From: Vandiemenella viatica
Taxonomy: Eukaryota; Arthropoda; Insecta; Orthoptera; Morabidae
Reading direction: 5' to 3'
Assembly: GCA_031002005.1 (NCBI GenBank)
Contig: CM061920.1
Span: forward strand, 46,168,610-46,232,609
Length of the DNA: 64,000 bases
Shown in pieces: positions 35,668-46,855 of this stretch. Under the pieces are notes generated by a model. The model searched no databases and was not told the origin of the DNA. It saw only the letters and a list, made by a program, of their open reading frames with translations. Made by a program: the position numbers and the translations under genes. Each line of letters starts with the position of its first letter. The stretch's first letter is position 1.

Positions 35668-36990
35668 ATGTGTTGTATCTTGTTTATTTTAAAAATTGTA
35701 GATTAGGAAACTGATTTGTGAAAGCAAAAAGTACAAATCTGCCAAGAATAAATCCTTTGATGCTTGCAAAGTTCGTTGCATCAAAACCCCCCATTTCTGT
35801 CCAGTCGAGCTAAGGAATGTCAAAACTTCGACACAATAGATTATATACAGCTCGAGGAATTAAAACAATTTTGTTGTTAAATATGCAGTTTGTCTAGAAC
35901 ACAAAGTGTGATCCAAGCCATATGCTGCCACACTTATTATGAATGAACAAAAAGAAATGGTGATAAGTATTCAGTACCATGATTGTACAGCCGCAGTAAA
36001 GGGGTAGTGTTTTTGATGTGGTTACATTGCCGAAGTGAAGAGCCACCCTGCACGTCGGTAGAGTGTTATTGGAGGGAGTTTAATCAAGCAATGGTTGCAG
36101 CACACATTAAATCCAATTCAGTACATAAATTTTACATAGATTCAAATATAATATGGCTCTGTGGGATGTGGATAGTTGTAAATTTACAAATAAATAATTT
36201 AGCACCAAAATAGAACATTAACAGTGGGAGAAATGGCCAAAAGGAAACTGAAGGAATTGGTACCAGACAGTAGACTTAATAATGAATTCATAATGGAATG
36301 CAAGAATGCATGGTCATTAATACAGGCCAGTTAATTAAACATGAGCCTGGTTTTTAAGGGAAAAAATGATTCTTTCATTGTTTAATCTTATGTTTAAATT
36401 TATGGATGAAGACTGAGACATTTTTTTCAATAAAAATCTTGTAAGTATTTTATAAGACCGACAGCAAATTCAGAAAAAGATACTTGGGACCAAGTGACTT
36501 AAGGCGTTAACCCAGATATAGAAGCATAACAGATTACAAATGTTATGAAGTCAGGCATAACAAAACTGTTGATGGAACTCTTGTTACTCCTACTTTAAAT
36601 TATGAAACTAAGGAAAATGGAAGCGGCTTCTAGGCGATATAAATAACGAAGGAAAGAGAAATTAACCCACCACATACTACAGTGGATGGCTGCGATGAGA
36701 GGAAACACTTACGCTGACAAACAAATAAATACACATTATTTCGGCATCTGCCTTCGTAAATTTACTATCATTTTTGGCCGGTATTCTGTTTTCCAATATA
36801 GTTCGACCCAATCTTGTTTTTGTTTGGTGTCGCCACCTGTTTACTTTCATAACGAGAACGCTGTCCGAAACATCCCCATGGGTCTTTCATTGAGTGTTTC
36901 ACTTGTCTTTTTTCCTAGTTATTGGTTATTCTCAAATTAACCTATAAACATTCGTGTGTTATTTGATCTTACCGGTTCTCGTTTGTGGTC

Positions 36991-37350
36991 TAGGATATTA
37001 TTAGTGTCGCTACCTCAAGTAAACCATACTTCTGCTTTAGCCCATGCAAACTTTTTTTGTTTTGAAGTTTATACTTTTTTTTTTACGTAAGTACTTACAA
37101 ACATAGCCCCCCCCCTCCCCCAAGATGTTATTAGCATCGCGATCTCAAGTAAACCATACTTCTGCATTATCCCATGCAAACCTTTACTTTTTGTTTTGAC
37201 GTTTATACTAGGCGTTTTTGAAGTTGTAAGTAGTTTTTTATTATTTATTTATTTTTTTCCAGGATATTATTAGCATCATGACCTCAAGTAAACAATACTT
37301 CCACTTTTTTGTTTTGATGTTTATACTCGGTGTTTCTGATGTTGTAAGAA
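36991..37350. repeat. Three imperfect ~130-bp tandem repeats in the PLE leader
   Basis: Units near 36991, 37122 and 37261 share ATATTATTAG, a CTCAAGTAAACCATACTTCTG core, CCCATGCAAAC (first two) and a TTTTGA.GTTTATACT ending followed by GAAGTTGTAAG-like sequence. Identity is roughly 75-85 percent by eye. Confidence 0.75.
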
Positions 37351-37380
37351 GCATTATACACACACACACAGACCGAGTCG

Positions 37381-37827
37381 TACATCCCAGTAGGAGTGTA
37401 GTTTTACGTTCTTCTATGTGTGGAGCACAGCACTTTACGGTAGCGAAACATGGACTTTAGGAATACCGGAAAGAAAGAAACTTGAAGCATTTGAAATGTG
37501 GTGCTACAGAAGAATGCTGAAAATTAGGTGGACAGACAAAGTAAGAAATGAAAGAGTTTTGGAAATGTTGGGTGAGAAAAGAAGTTTATGGAAGAAGCTT
37601 ACGGAAAGAAGAGACAGGCTGGTAGGTCATATTTTGAGACATGCCGGATTGGTTAATTTGTTAGTGGAGGGAACAGTTGAAGGTAAGAACTGTAGAGGTA
37701 GACAGAGATTAGAATATATGAAGCAGATAATTGAGGACGTGGGTTGTAATGGGTATGTAGACATGAAGAGGTTAGCACAGGATAGGAAGGGATGGAGGAT
37801 TGCATCAAACCAGTCTAAAGACTGACG

Positions 37828-37874
<47 letters not shown>
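37381..37874 (+). mobile_element. RTE-like LINE 3' fragment inserted in the PLE
   Basis: The frame 37418-37825 (135 codons) contains YGSETWTL, FEMWCYRRMLKI and VGHILRHAGL and ends like the copy at window position 1. About 45 A residues follow. The identity between the two copies is high (a few percent differences), so this family has moved recently. It is 5' truncated, as usual for target-primed insertion. No clear target duplication is visible. Confidence 0.9.
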
Positions 37875-37876
<2 letters not shown>

Positions 37877-38079
37877 GACCTATTATTGACTCTTATCTTT
37901 TTGGCCCAATATGCTATTTTCAGAAATCTATCTGTCCAGTTACCATTTCCACGCCTCACGTTTGGCCAAACTAAATTCTCACATTCTGTTTCTTCAGTCT
38001 TGCATCTCTAAATATTCCACCAAATGGTTTAACTATTAAACTTCGTTTCTGGCTGTCATCCACAAATTCACCCATCACT

Positions 38080-39957
38080 TCATGCTTTGTTTCACACAAT
38101 CCCTTACTCTCACCCAACTGGTTCTTCAACGGTATATTGACATGGCACACCAACATTCCTCTCAGCTTGTCTCACTCCACAAAATCCTCTGCCTTTCATT
38201 CCCTCACCTCATTCATCATATGCAACCAATCCTGACACAATGCAGACAGTTGCAGGCCCAACATGCACAAAAACACCTTTACAAGCTTTCCACTCTTGTT
38301 AGGAGCTTTTTATCTCTAGGCCTGTCAACATTTCACTCCTGTACATCACACACAAACTCCACCCCTAGTTGCCAAGACTCCTTGCTTGGCCCCATCCAAA
38401 CCCTCTACCACCTGCCCCAAAAGCCCCTGCCCCTCCTCAAGTTAAAACTAAACAGTCAGTGATTAATCTCTCCTCCACCCCCATGACTGAACCCCAAGTA
38501 TCGGTCCTATCCAAAGGACTCACTTTTTCTCCGACCCCCAAGTTCTACCATGCTGCATTGGTCTGGGACTCATTGGTTCTGCCGCTCTCTTCTGTGGCGG
38601 TACCATTTTACTGTCAGAGGCGAACACACCAGCCGACAGCGCGAGATTGAGCCCCGTCTACAACAGTTTAAACCTTCTTCTCTGGATCCATCCTGGCTCC
38701 CACAAAACCATCCCCTTATTCTATTCCAGGAGTTCCTCACATCCACTCTTTCCTCACCCTCTTTCCTAAACTCCACCACACACTCTAAAAACCTCAGCAT
38801 CATGGAAACTCAAGCCATGAGAGAACTGTCCAAAAACCATAACATAATCCTCCCTGCCAACAAAGGCTCAACCACGGTAGTGATGAACCGCAATGACTAT
38901 GTGGCTGAGGTCCTAAGGCAACTGTCTGATACTATTACCTACCTTCCGCAAGCTACAGATCCTACTACCTCCGTATGCCAGGAAATAAAAATTCTCCTTG
39001 ACCTACAAGGCCCCCTGCAAGGCGGCCTCTCTCCTCAGTCCATCTCCCTCCTGACTCCCCAGAATCCTCATACACATACACTGTATCTTCTTCCTAATAT
39101 CCATCCATTCTATACCAAACGTTCCTTCCCATACAGTCTTGCCATCCATGGAAGTTGCATTTGTTCTGATGCTCATTCCCTCTGTCAATACTCTCAGAAC
39201 CTATCCTAAGCCCTTATTTCCCTTTGTTACCCCACAGATCTTGTACATAAACAGATCTCCCGCTCGATCACCCACCCACCCTCCACGTAACCACTCTCAC
39301 TTGTCTCTTACAAAAACCAACCATAGTCCTGCCTTTGTCACCCAGTTCTCTCCTGGCCTCGAGTCCATCAACCATATCTTGCAACAGGGATATGACTTCC
39401 TTTGCTCCTATCCAGAAATGCGTACTCTCCTACCCAAAATTCTACCCAGTGTCCCCCGTGCATGTTTTAACAGACTAACCAATCTTAAGAACATCTTAGT
39501 CCACAAATACCCTCCGTCTGACTCTCCAAAAGCACCATATGGATCTTATCCATGCAATAGACCCAACTGTAAAACCTGCAGCATTCACTCACCACTACAT
39601 ATTCCAATCCTACCACAGGTGAAACTTTCCCCATCTTTGGAAATGCCACCTGTTCAACAACTCGTGTTATATACCAACTAACTAGCCGCCATTGCACTAG
39701 TTCCTACATAGGCCTCACCACACAGCAACTCTGGTAGAATGAATGGCCACAGACAAACAGTCCACACTCGCAAATTGTACCTTCCAATCCCAGAACGTGC
39801 CAATAGCCATGATTCCAACTATCTCAACGACTGTTTTGCTGTGAGAGCAGTCAGAGTTTTTCCTGACAGCACCACTGCTGCAGAACTCCGGAGATGGGAA
39901 CTAGCGTACCAGAATATTCTGGATACCAGACACCCACTTGGCCTTAACCACCGTTAA
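38080..39957 (+). pseudogene. Penelope-like polyprotein, RT core missing
   Basis: Upstream frames (38082-38650) correspond to the variable N-terminal PLE region. The frame 38550-39209 contains LSKNHNIILPANKGSTTVVM and NRNDYVAEVL, a conserved PLE block before the RT fingers. The frame 39139-39681 contains LTNLKNILVHKYPPSD and CNRPNCKTCS, the cysteine-bearing linker, so the catalytic RT palm has been deleted between them (around 39200). The last frame (39739-39957) finishes the GIY-YIG endonuclease: RMNGHRQTV, then LRRWELAYQNIL and a LGLNHR end. Stops separate the frames. Confidence 0.85.
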
Positions 39958-40203
39958 AATCCAACCACTTAACCCATCAATATATATATATTCTCTAGAT
40001 ATAATTTTTCGCATCAGTACTAGTTACCCTTACTACATATGTTCATTTTACCATCGCTTGCAATGTATTATCACAGACATTGCTGATATATCGATAGTCT
40101 ACTTATTAGCTGTCCCCCCATCCTTACCCCACTACTCAACTAGTCATTGGGCGACGTTCCGTGTTTACACACGTACGGAGCCTATTATCCCATTTATCTA
40201 CTA

Positions 40204-40230
40204 TTGAAGAAGGCAGATGCCGAAATATTG
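40204..40230 (+). ncRNA. Hammerhead-like core, degenerate, in PLE tail
   Basis: TTGAAGA, one A, GGC/AGAT/GCC stem-loop, GAAA and TATTG appear in the order of the core at 24305. The first core base is T where hammerheads need C, and no long stem I is formed locally, so catalysis is unlikely. The inverted tail copy near 36750-36765 has a similar but further changed motif. Confidence 0.4.
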
Positions 40231-40318
40231 TGTATTTATTTGTTTGTCAACATAAATGTTTCCTCTCATCGTAGCCATCCACTGTGATATGTGGTTGGTT
40301 AATTTTTATTTTAAATTA

Positions 40319-42129
40319 CAGAATACTTAGGTTAGCTCCTTTTCAAAATCACTTGTACCTTCTCTCAAAGTTGTTGTACAGTTGATAGTTGACTATCTAG
40401 TGAAGTCACAAACCAAAGCAACATGGTGGGTAGTGTTTACACGTGGACATTTAAAATGTAGGATTTAAATGCCGTTTTAAGGCACTTATCGATTTCGTAA
40501 AATAGCAATAAATTTCTGGTGACTTATTGTTGCCAAAGAATTAAATTCAGCTACATTTAAAAATATAGTGTATCACCCTATTGGCAGTAGTGAATTTAAG
40601 ATGGTGGGCAAAAAGTTTTCCGTAAAAACTAAATTATTATGCTGTAATGGAATGAGTCAGTTTTCATTCTAGTCCAGGCTGCATTTCAACATAACATCCC
40701 GTTGTCTTCCTGAAATGTTAAATGGAAATAAAATGGAGAAATTTGTGGGTATTTGGAAAGGGGGTAGATCAACAGTGGTAACAACACAAATTTCTTGTAT
40801 AATTTCTATGCATTTATCCATATTTCAATATATGTTTGGTGAGTTTAGTATACTCATTTGCTTAAATAATACTGCCTAAGGAACTTGTATACCAAATTAC
40901 TTACCAAAAGGACAATTCCTAGCAATTTTACCAGTGCCCTTTGTGCTATTTGCATGTAGTCACGATGGCAACCAATGCTGGTCTGTTTCATATCACAATA
41001 CAGAAGGAACTACTTAAATGGTGCTCATTATTGATCCTGATAATGTGGTGCTTGTGAAAGCAACATAAAGTTAAATTCAGAAATCCTGGTACCTTAAAAT
41101 GTCTGTTCTAATTCTATTCAGGCTGCAAAGATCACAAAACAAATGGATATGTTTTAATCTGCAAGAAGTATGGTGCCAGAAAATAGGACCCCTGAAATCA
41201 TTGTAACTTAAAAATAAATTCTATAATGCTTATGCTATACTTTGGAATGAGAGTTGTAATTTTACTACAAAATGCATTACAACCTAACATCAATCTTGAC
41301 TGATATTCCTGCTTCAAAAAAGTTACTTCTGCAGGCTCAAGAACACATTCTCATATTGTGATCTGAAACTAAACTGACAATGGTTATCTGTTATGTGCCC
41401 TACGCCTAGCTATGGTATATCAGTGCTAATTGCTTGATAATATTTCCAAATAATGTCATGCAGCATGATGTGGTGCTTGGTTCCATTTATTACATATCTT
41501 GATCACTGCATTTTCCCCTAAGGAGTCAGATTGTCCTTGTTTGATGAAATTGAGTTTGAAACTTTGTGACTTGGTATTTTGCCTGCCTAGTCCTCAATCC
41601 TATCTTTTATTTGGAGTATATGGTTAAAATTTTGCTGTTTTGGTAATTTTTCTTGTTTGTTCTAGTACTTTCAAACTGATTTCAATGTAAAATGAATGGT
41701 TTTGATTTTTTTAAATTCAATTTCTGTGCTTAGTTTCACATATTTTGCTACACATACTTTCGTCATGATGATGAAAACAAGTAATTTTAATAAGCAAAGA
41801 TAGGGAAAATAACCATGCACTTTGCACACATGAAGGCAGGAGGGTCAGGACGAACACAAAAACATGAACACTATTTACAATATTTTGGTAGAAAGCCTTA
41901 GTCATGTTAGAGGCTAGACAAATGGCAAGGGGGTCAGATGTATACATATCAAGACCTATCACATGAACCGGATGTGAAGGGTGGGGATTGCAATTGGGGG
42001 GAAGGATGCGAATAATTGACCAATGATAACTCCATAATGGCCATTCAAAGTAAGATAAATTGAATAAATTTTATTTTTAATAAAACAAAAAATATATTTT
42101 AGTTCTGTTTAAAAAATTAATTGTATATG
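40319..42129. other. Unannotated stretch
   Basis: Nothing recognised on either strand. The part just before 42130 might be the non-coding 3' tail of the PLE fragment that follows. Confidence 0.45.
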
Positions 42130-42210
42130 TATGACAGGGTTAAAGGTTGGGTCTTAATGGAGGTTGCGGCCAGGAGGATGTCTGTTGTATAGGAATTGAC
42201 ATACTGCATT
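42130..42210 (-). pseudogene. PLE C-terminus fragment, left of the RTE insertion
   Basis: On the minus strand the sequence ends in RHPPGRNLH followed by a stop, matching the C-terminal end of the PLE GIY-YIG domain at 60390 (RHPPGLNFR). The preceding part of the domain lies beyond the RTE-like LINE at 45566-45895, so the LINE inserted into this PLE. Confidence 0.6.
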
Positions 42211-43115
42211 CTGTAGAGTTAATTTTTCTATCACCAGTCTCTCGACTGGTTTGATCCAATCCTCCACCCCCTATCTTGTGCTACCCTCTCATCTCTGCAT
42301 ACCCCTTACAACCCACATCCTCAATTATCTACTTTATATGATCTAATCTGTCTTCCTCTGCAGTTCTTATCTTTGACTGTTCACTCCACTAACAAATTAA
42401 CCCATCCAGCATGTCTCAAAATATGACCTACCATCCTGTCTCTTCTTTCTGTAACACTCTTCCACAAACTTCTCTCCTCGGCCATCATTTCTAAAACTCA
42501 TTCGTTTCGTACTTTATCTGTCCACGTAATTTTTAGCATCCTTCTGTAGCACCACATTTCAAATGCTTCAATTTTTCTTCTGTCTGGTATTCCTAAAGTC
42601 CATGCCATAAAGTATGGTGCTCCACACATAGTTGTAAAAAGTTCTTTCTGAGTCCTTTCTTTTTTTCGTGGTGGCTCTTCTCGCTACTGTTATTCTGCTT
42701 TTAACATCATTCCTGCCTTGATCATCAACTACTAGTATTGGTATCTTTTCTGCTACATTTCATCACTTTTGTCTTACTTTGGTTTACATTTAGTCCAAAA
42801 TCTTCCTTCAGTATTTTGTTCATGATATTCAATAACTTCTCAATATCCTCAACCTGTTCTGCTAACAAGACAATGCCATCAGCAAATCGTAGCATACTGA
42901 TTTTTTTCTCCTTGAACATTTATGCTGCATTCAAATCTTTCTTTCACTTCCTATATTGCTTCTTGTACATACAAGTTGAATATTAATGGGGATAGACTAC
43001 AAGCTTATCTCACATCCTTTTTGAGTGATGCATGTGTTTCATGATTCTCTTCTTTTATTGTAGCTACTTGATTCTTATAAAAATTATAAAGTATCCTTCT
43101 ATCTCGATAAAGCAT

Positions 43116-43292
43116 GTCAGTTATTGGAATGAGTTACCAAGGGGAATGATGAATAACTTACCGAAAACATTAAAAGAATTTAAAGTTAAAATTTGTAGAG
43201 GGCAAATGTAAGCGGGCGCAGGATAGGGGGAAGTTGGGTGTGTAGGGAAATTGCCACTGGAGCGTGTGCTCCATTGCAATTAAATTAAATTT
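43116..43292 (+). mobile_element. CR1-like LINE 3' fragment nested in the RTE-like LINE
   Basis: The insert begins within the WNELPRGMMNNLPKTL segment and runs through the stop and the GTGTGCTCCATTGCA 3' terminus to an ATTAAATTAAAT tail. This is the same 3' end as copy 1 (23447). RTE coding sequence resumes on either side, so the junctions are clear. No target duplication is evident, as is usual for CR1 elements. Confidence 0.9.
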
Positions 43293-43472
43293 AGACCTGA
43301 CTTCTTTAAAATTTTGAACATCTTGTCTCACCTAACATTAACAAAAGCTTTTTCTAAATCAACAAATACCATAAAAGTATCTTTGTTTTTCTTGATCTGC
43401 CCTTCAAGTATTAATCTTAATGTCAGAATTGCTTCTCGTGTACCGCGACTTTTTCTAAACCCAAACTGATCT

Positions 43473-44198
43473 TCACCTACTATCCCTTCTACTACACTTT
43501 TCATTCTTCTGTATATTATTCTGGTCAGTAATTTTGAAGTATGCGATGTTAAGACTTATAGTGCAATAATTCTCACATATGTCAGCTTTTGCTTTCTTTG
43601 GAAGTGTGAAGATGACACTTTTATTAAAATCAGTGGGAATCTCTCCTGTTTCATAACTTTTCGGTATAAGTTTTAATAATCTTTGTGTTCCTTTTTCTCC
43701 TAGGGATTTCAAAAGTTCTGCAGGAATATCATCAATTTCAACTGCCTTATTTGATTTCAAATCATTCAAAGCTCTATCAAATTCTGTTCTCAAAACAGGA
43801 TTACCAAAATCATCAGTGTCGACATCAACTTCTTTTTCTAATGCATTGTTGTTGAAATCATCTCCAGCATGCAGTTTCTCTATGTATTCTTTCCATCGGT
43901 TAGATCTATCTTCTGAACTTAGAAGAGGCTCCCCATTGGCAGCGTTAATGTTTATACCTCTTTTCTTCATTTCTCCAAAATTCTGTTTGATCTTCCTACA
44001 TGCCACATCTGCTTTACCTACAACCATTTCATTTTCTACTTCTTCACACTTTTCTTGCAGCCATCTTTCTTTTGCTTCTTTGCATTTCCTGTTTATTTTA
44101 TTTCTAAATTGTCTGTATTGCTCTCTTCCTGCTTCATCCTGACATTTTTGTGCTTTCTCCTCTGATCCATCAACTCCAAAATTTCTTATGTGATCCAA
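43473..44198 (-). pseudogene. RTE-like polyprotein segment, 241 codons open
   Basis: The frame covers the endonuclease-RT linker (FRNKINRKCKEAKERWLQEK) and the first RT motifs: KEYIEKL, then DIPAELLKSLGEKG and a DFNKSVIFTLPKK strand. The expected PVNYRTISLL-type motif is mutated to CTISLNIAYF. It is the best preserved part of this copy. Reverse transcriptase of the element, non-functional here. Confidence 0.85.
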
Positions 44199-45565
44199 GG
44201 TTGTCGGGCTGCTTGTTCCCTAAAGCCCAATGTCTCTTTACCAGCTTTCAATATTTTGGTCTTCAATGCATTTCATTCGTCCTCGGTTGAGCCCTTTTCA
44301 GAGTTACTACTTGGTCCCATTTCTACCATTTCTGGGAACTTTTCTCTCATGTTAGATTGCTACAGTTTTTTCATTTCCAATCTGTTCTGCTTGTATTTCT
44401 TTATTCTCTTGAATTTAAGCCTGCACTTCATAACTATCAGATTATGGGCATGTTTTACAGTCCAGAACTTGATTTCTGAATCTCTATTTGACTATGATAT
44501 AATCTAGCTGATATCTGCCTGTATCCCCTGGATGTTAAAAGGTGTATATCCTTCTATCATAATTCTTAAATAGTGTGTTCGCCACGACTAGTTTATATCT
44601 TTCACAGAATTCTAACAATCTGCTTCCACACTCATTTCTTTCTCCTAAATCAAAACTACCTACAGTATTCTCCTCTTTTTCCTTCTCCAACTACCGCATT
44701 CCAATCACCCATGATTATTAGATTTTCCTCCCCCTTCACAAATTGGGTTAATTGTTCAATTTCAGCATATATTTTCTCTATTTAATCATCATCTTCCTGT
44801 GATGTTGGCATGCAAACTTATACTAACGTGGTTGGGGTGGGCTTAGTTTCTAACCTCATCAAAATAATGCTGTCACTAAACTGTTCACAATAACTCACCC
44901 ATTTCCCTACTCTCTTTTTCATTACAAATCCTACACCAGTGATTCCATTGACAGCTTTTGTGCTAATTATGCTGTATTCCCCCGACCAGAAATGCGTCCT
45001 TCCATGTAATCTCTCTAATTCCAACATCTAATTTGTTCCATCTCATTTTTTAAGTTTTCTAATCTACCAGCCCTATTCAGACTTCTAACATTCCACGGTC
45101 CGACTCATAGGTTGTGTCTATCCATTCTGATGACTCCTCCCTGAGCAGTCCCCACCTAGAGATCTGAGCGGGAGACTATTTTACCTCTGGAATATTTTGC
45201 CCAGGAAGAAGCCATTATACTACATGTAATTTGAGAGGATTACATAGCCTCATGATACCCTTAGGGTCTTTAATGCAGTGGTTTCCAGTTGCATTCTGCA
45301 TCCCCATGCTGTTGATCATTTCTTATTCATCCACATTTAGGGGCAGTTTTCAACCCCAAGGGCAAGAGGGTGCCCTGAACCACTCCCTGCTCTTCCACCC
45401 TCCTTTCGGAGGCCATTGGCAAGCAGTGGCCGACTCCTTATACCGGGAATCTTCCAGTTGCCAGAACCTGGTCCATGCAAATGGGGTGCACCACGTGAAG
45501 GAGAGGTTGACATTTAGTTGGAAGAGGCTTGTATAGTCTCTCCCAAACCCTTACACCCCACAGAG

Positions 45566-45895
45566 GTCTAGTAAAACTTGTGACCACCCTCACTATAAAG
45601 CAATGTTGAGATTGTTAGAGTGAGCTGGGTTTCCACTGAATGTTCAGGTTGCCAGTAAAACTGTTGGCCTATGGTGATTAATCCTGATGGGCAGTTTAGT
45701 GGTGAGGCTGAAGTAGGAAGATTTGCTTTGAAGAAAGGTAAGTTGGTTAATGAGGTGAGCAGTATTGCAAGTAGCATGTTCAATAATAGGAAGCGATCTC
45801 TTTACAATAGGATTGGAACAGGTAGTGGTGGATGGATGGATACTGCAAGTTTTACAGTTAGGTCTGTTGCTTGGGAAATATTCATGTGGTAATCT
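45566..45895 (-). pseudogene. PLE linker and GIY-YIG fragment, right of the RTE insertion
   Basis: Across minus-strand frames the pieces PNCKTCSIH, HATCNTAHLI and INHHRPTV follow the order of the PLE protein at 60390-60935. The continuation lies at 42130-42210. The upstream RT part is not found. Confidence 0.6.
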
Positions 45896-46855
45896 AGGAG
45901 ACAGAAAGTGAGTACGTGTGGGTCAGGGACTACCATTGTATGTTGGGGTAGTGATGATTTATCATTAGAAGAAACTACTGCTAATGCCACTAATGAATTA
46001 ACAAATTATTGTGATAAAAATGAGCTAATTTACAAGAAAAGTAAAACAAATTTAATAAAATTTGAACTTAGAAAACATATTATAGATAATAAGTTTAATC
46101 TGATTACAGATGAAGGAAACATTTATAAAATAAATGAGCGTAAGTTCCTTGGAATATATGTGGGTAAGTTTCTAAATTGGAAAGCTCATGTTCATTTTGT
46201 TTGTAAAAAAGTAAGTAAGGGAATCAGTTGTCTAAGGTTGTGGATAGAAGTGTTTTAAAAACTGCATACTATGGAATAATCTTCCCACATATCCTGTGTG
46301 GAATTGAAGTTTGGGAATCTTGTTTCCATTTCTACATGAATAGGTTGTTAGTGCTCCAGAAAAGATGTATCAGGATAATATACAAGTTGGATAGGAATAC
46401 ACCCTGTAAAGAAATATTTAGACAAGAAAATATTCTTACTATATTTTCACTATATAGTGAAATTCATAAATATGACACTCGAATCAAAACTAATTTACAT
46501 ATCAAAAGATATAACTCCTAGGCAGCAGATAAAAGTGTGTTTGAAATGGGAGCAAGACAATAAGCTACCAACACATTTAAAGTTAATGACTGGAAATGAA
46601 TTTAAAACTGAAGTAAAACATTATGTATGTAATAAGGCTTTATATAATCTTAATGAGATGTGAACTGTATGTAATAGCATTTCTGTATTGCATTATTGTA
46701 ACTTAATGTTAATTTACTTACTTGAAGTTCCTGACCTTGCTATGGAATTAATTTATATTGGAATTCGTTATACTATAAGGTATTCTTGTTGTGTAAGATG
46801 TATTTGTCCTTGGTAGAAACTTGCGCACACAAGAATATTGGCAATAAACAATCTA
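45896..46855 (+). mobile_element. Jockey-like LINE 3' part, 5' truncated
   Basis: Frames 45908-46258, 46228-46521 and 46457-46663 give the region just after the RT catalytic box: TNELTNYCDKNELIYKKSKT, KFLGIYVGKFLNW, a LKTAYYGIIFPHILCGIEVW block and LQKRCIRIIYKL, ending at a stop at 46663. A short 3' UTR with AATAAA follows near 46846. The C-terminal blocks resemble Jockey-clade elements. Two frameshifts separate the three frames. Confidence 0.8.

Larger units (their letters stand above)
36603..40309 (+). mobile_element. Penelope-like element with inverted tail, 9-bp TSD
   Basis: TTTAAATTA occurs at 36594-36602 and 40310-40318. A ~110-bp tail lies at the 3' end (about 40204-40309) and again, inverted, near the 5' end (about 36656-36765), with ~54 nt of extra sequence outside the inverted copy. 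Between them are a tandem-repeat block, an RTE tail insertion and a PLE coding region that ends in a GIY-YIG-type domain. Inverted pseudo-LTRs and a short extension at one end are known PLE features. Confidence 0.8.
42211..45565 (-). mobile_element. RTE-like LINE, nearly full length, decayed
   Basis: Reading the minus strand: a presumptive 5' leader (45565-45110), AP endonuclease (44818-45027: EYSIISTKAVNGITGVGFVM), the linker and RT N-terminus (44198-43473), the RT region with DLEKAF-like and FADGIVLLAEQ (Asp to Gly in the catalytic pair, 42725-42919), and a 3' end with the HILRH-type region and NQSRD-like terminus near 42240. It carries a CR1-like fragment at 43116-43292. The 3' poly(A) is not visible. 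It belongs to the same family as 1-360 and 37381-37874. Confidence 0.85.

Noticed and set aside
35700..36240. Decayed gene with CRSEEPPCTSVECYW-type peptide.
   Set aside because: The peptide looks transposon-like but I could not assign it to a family, and the flanks show no ends.
36653..40313. Classical DNA transposon with terminal inverted repeats.
   Set aside because: Coding content is PLE, the duplicated segments begin at the ribozyme-like motif, and extra sequence lies outside one arm, which fits pseudo-LTRs rather than cut-and-paste ends.
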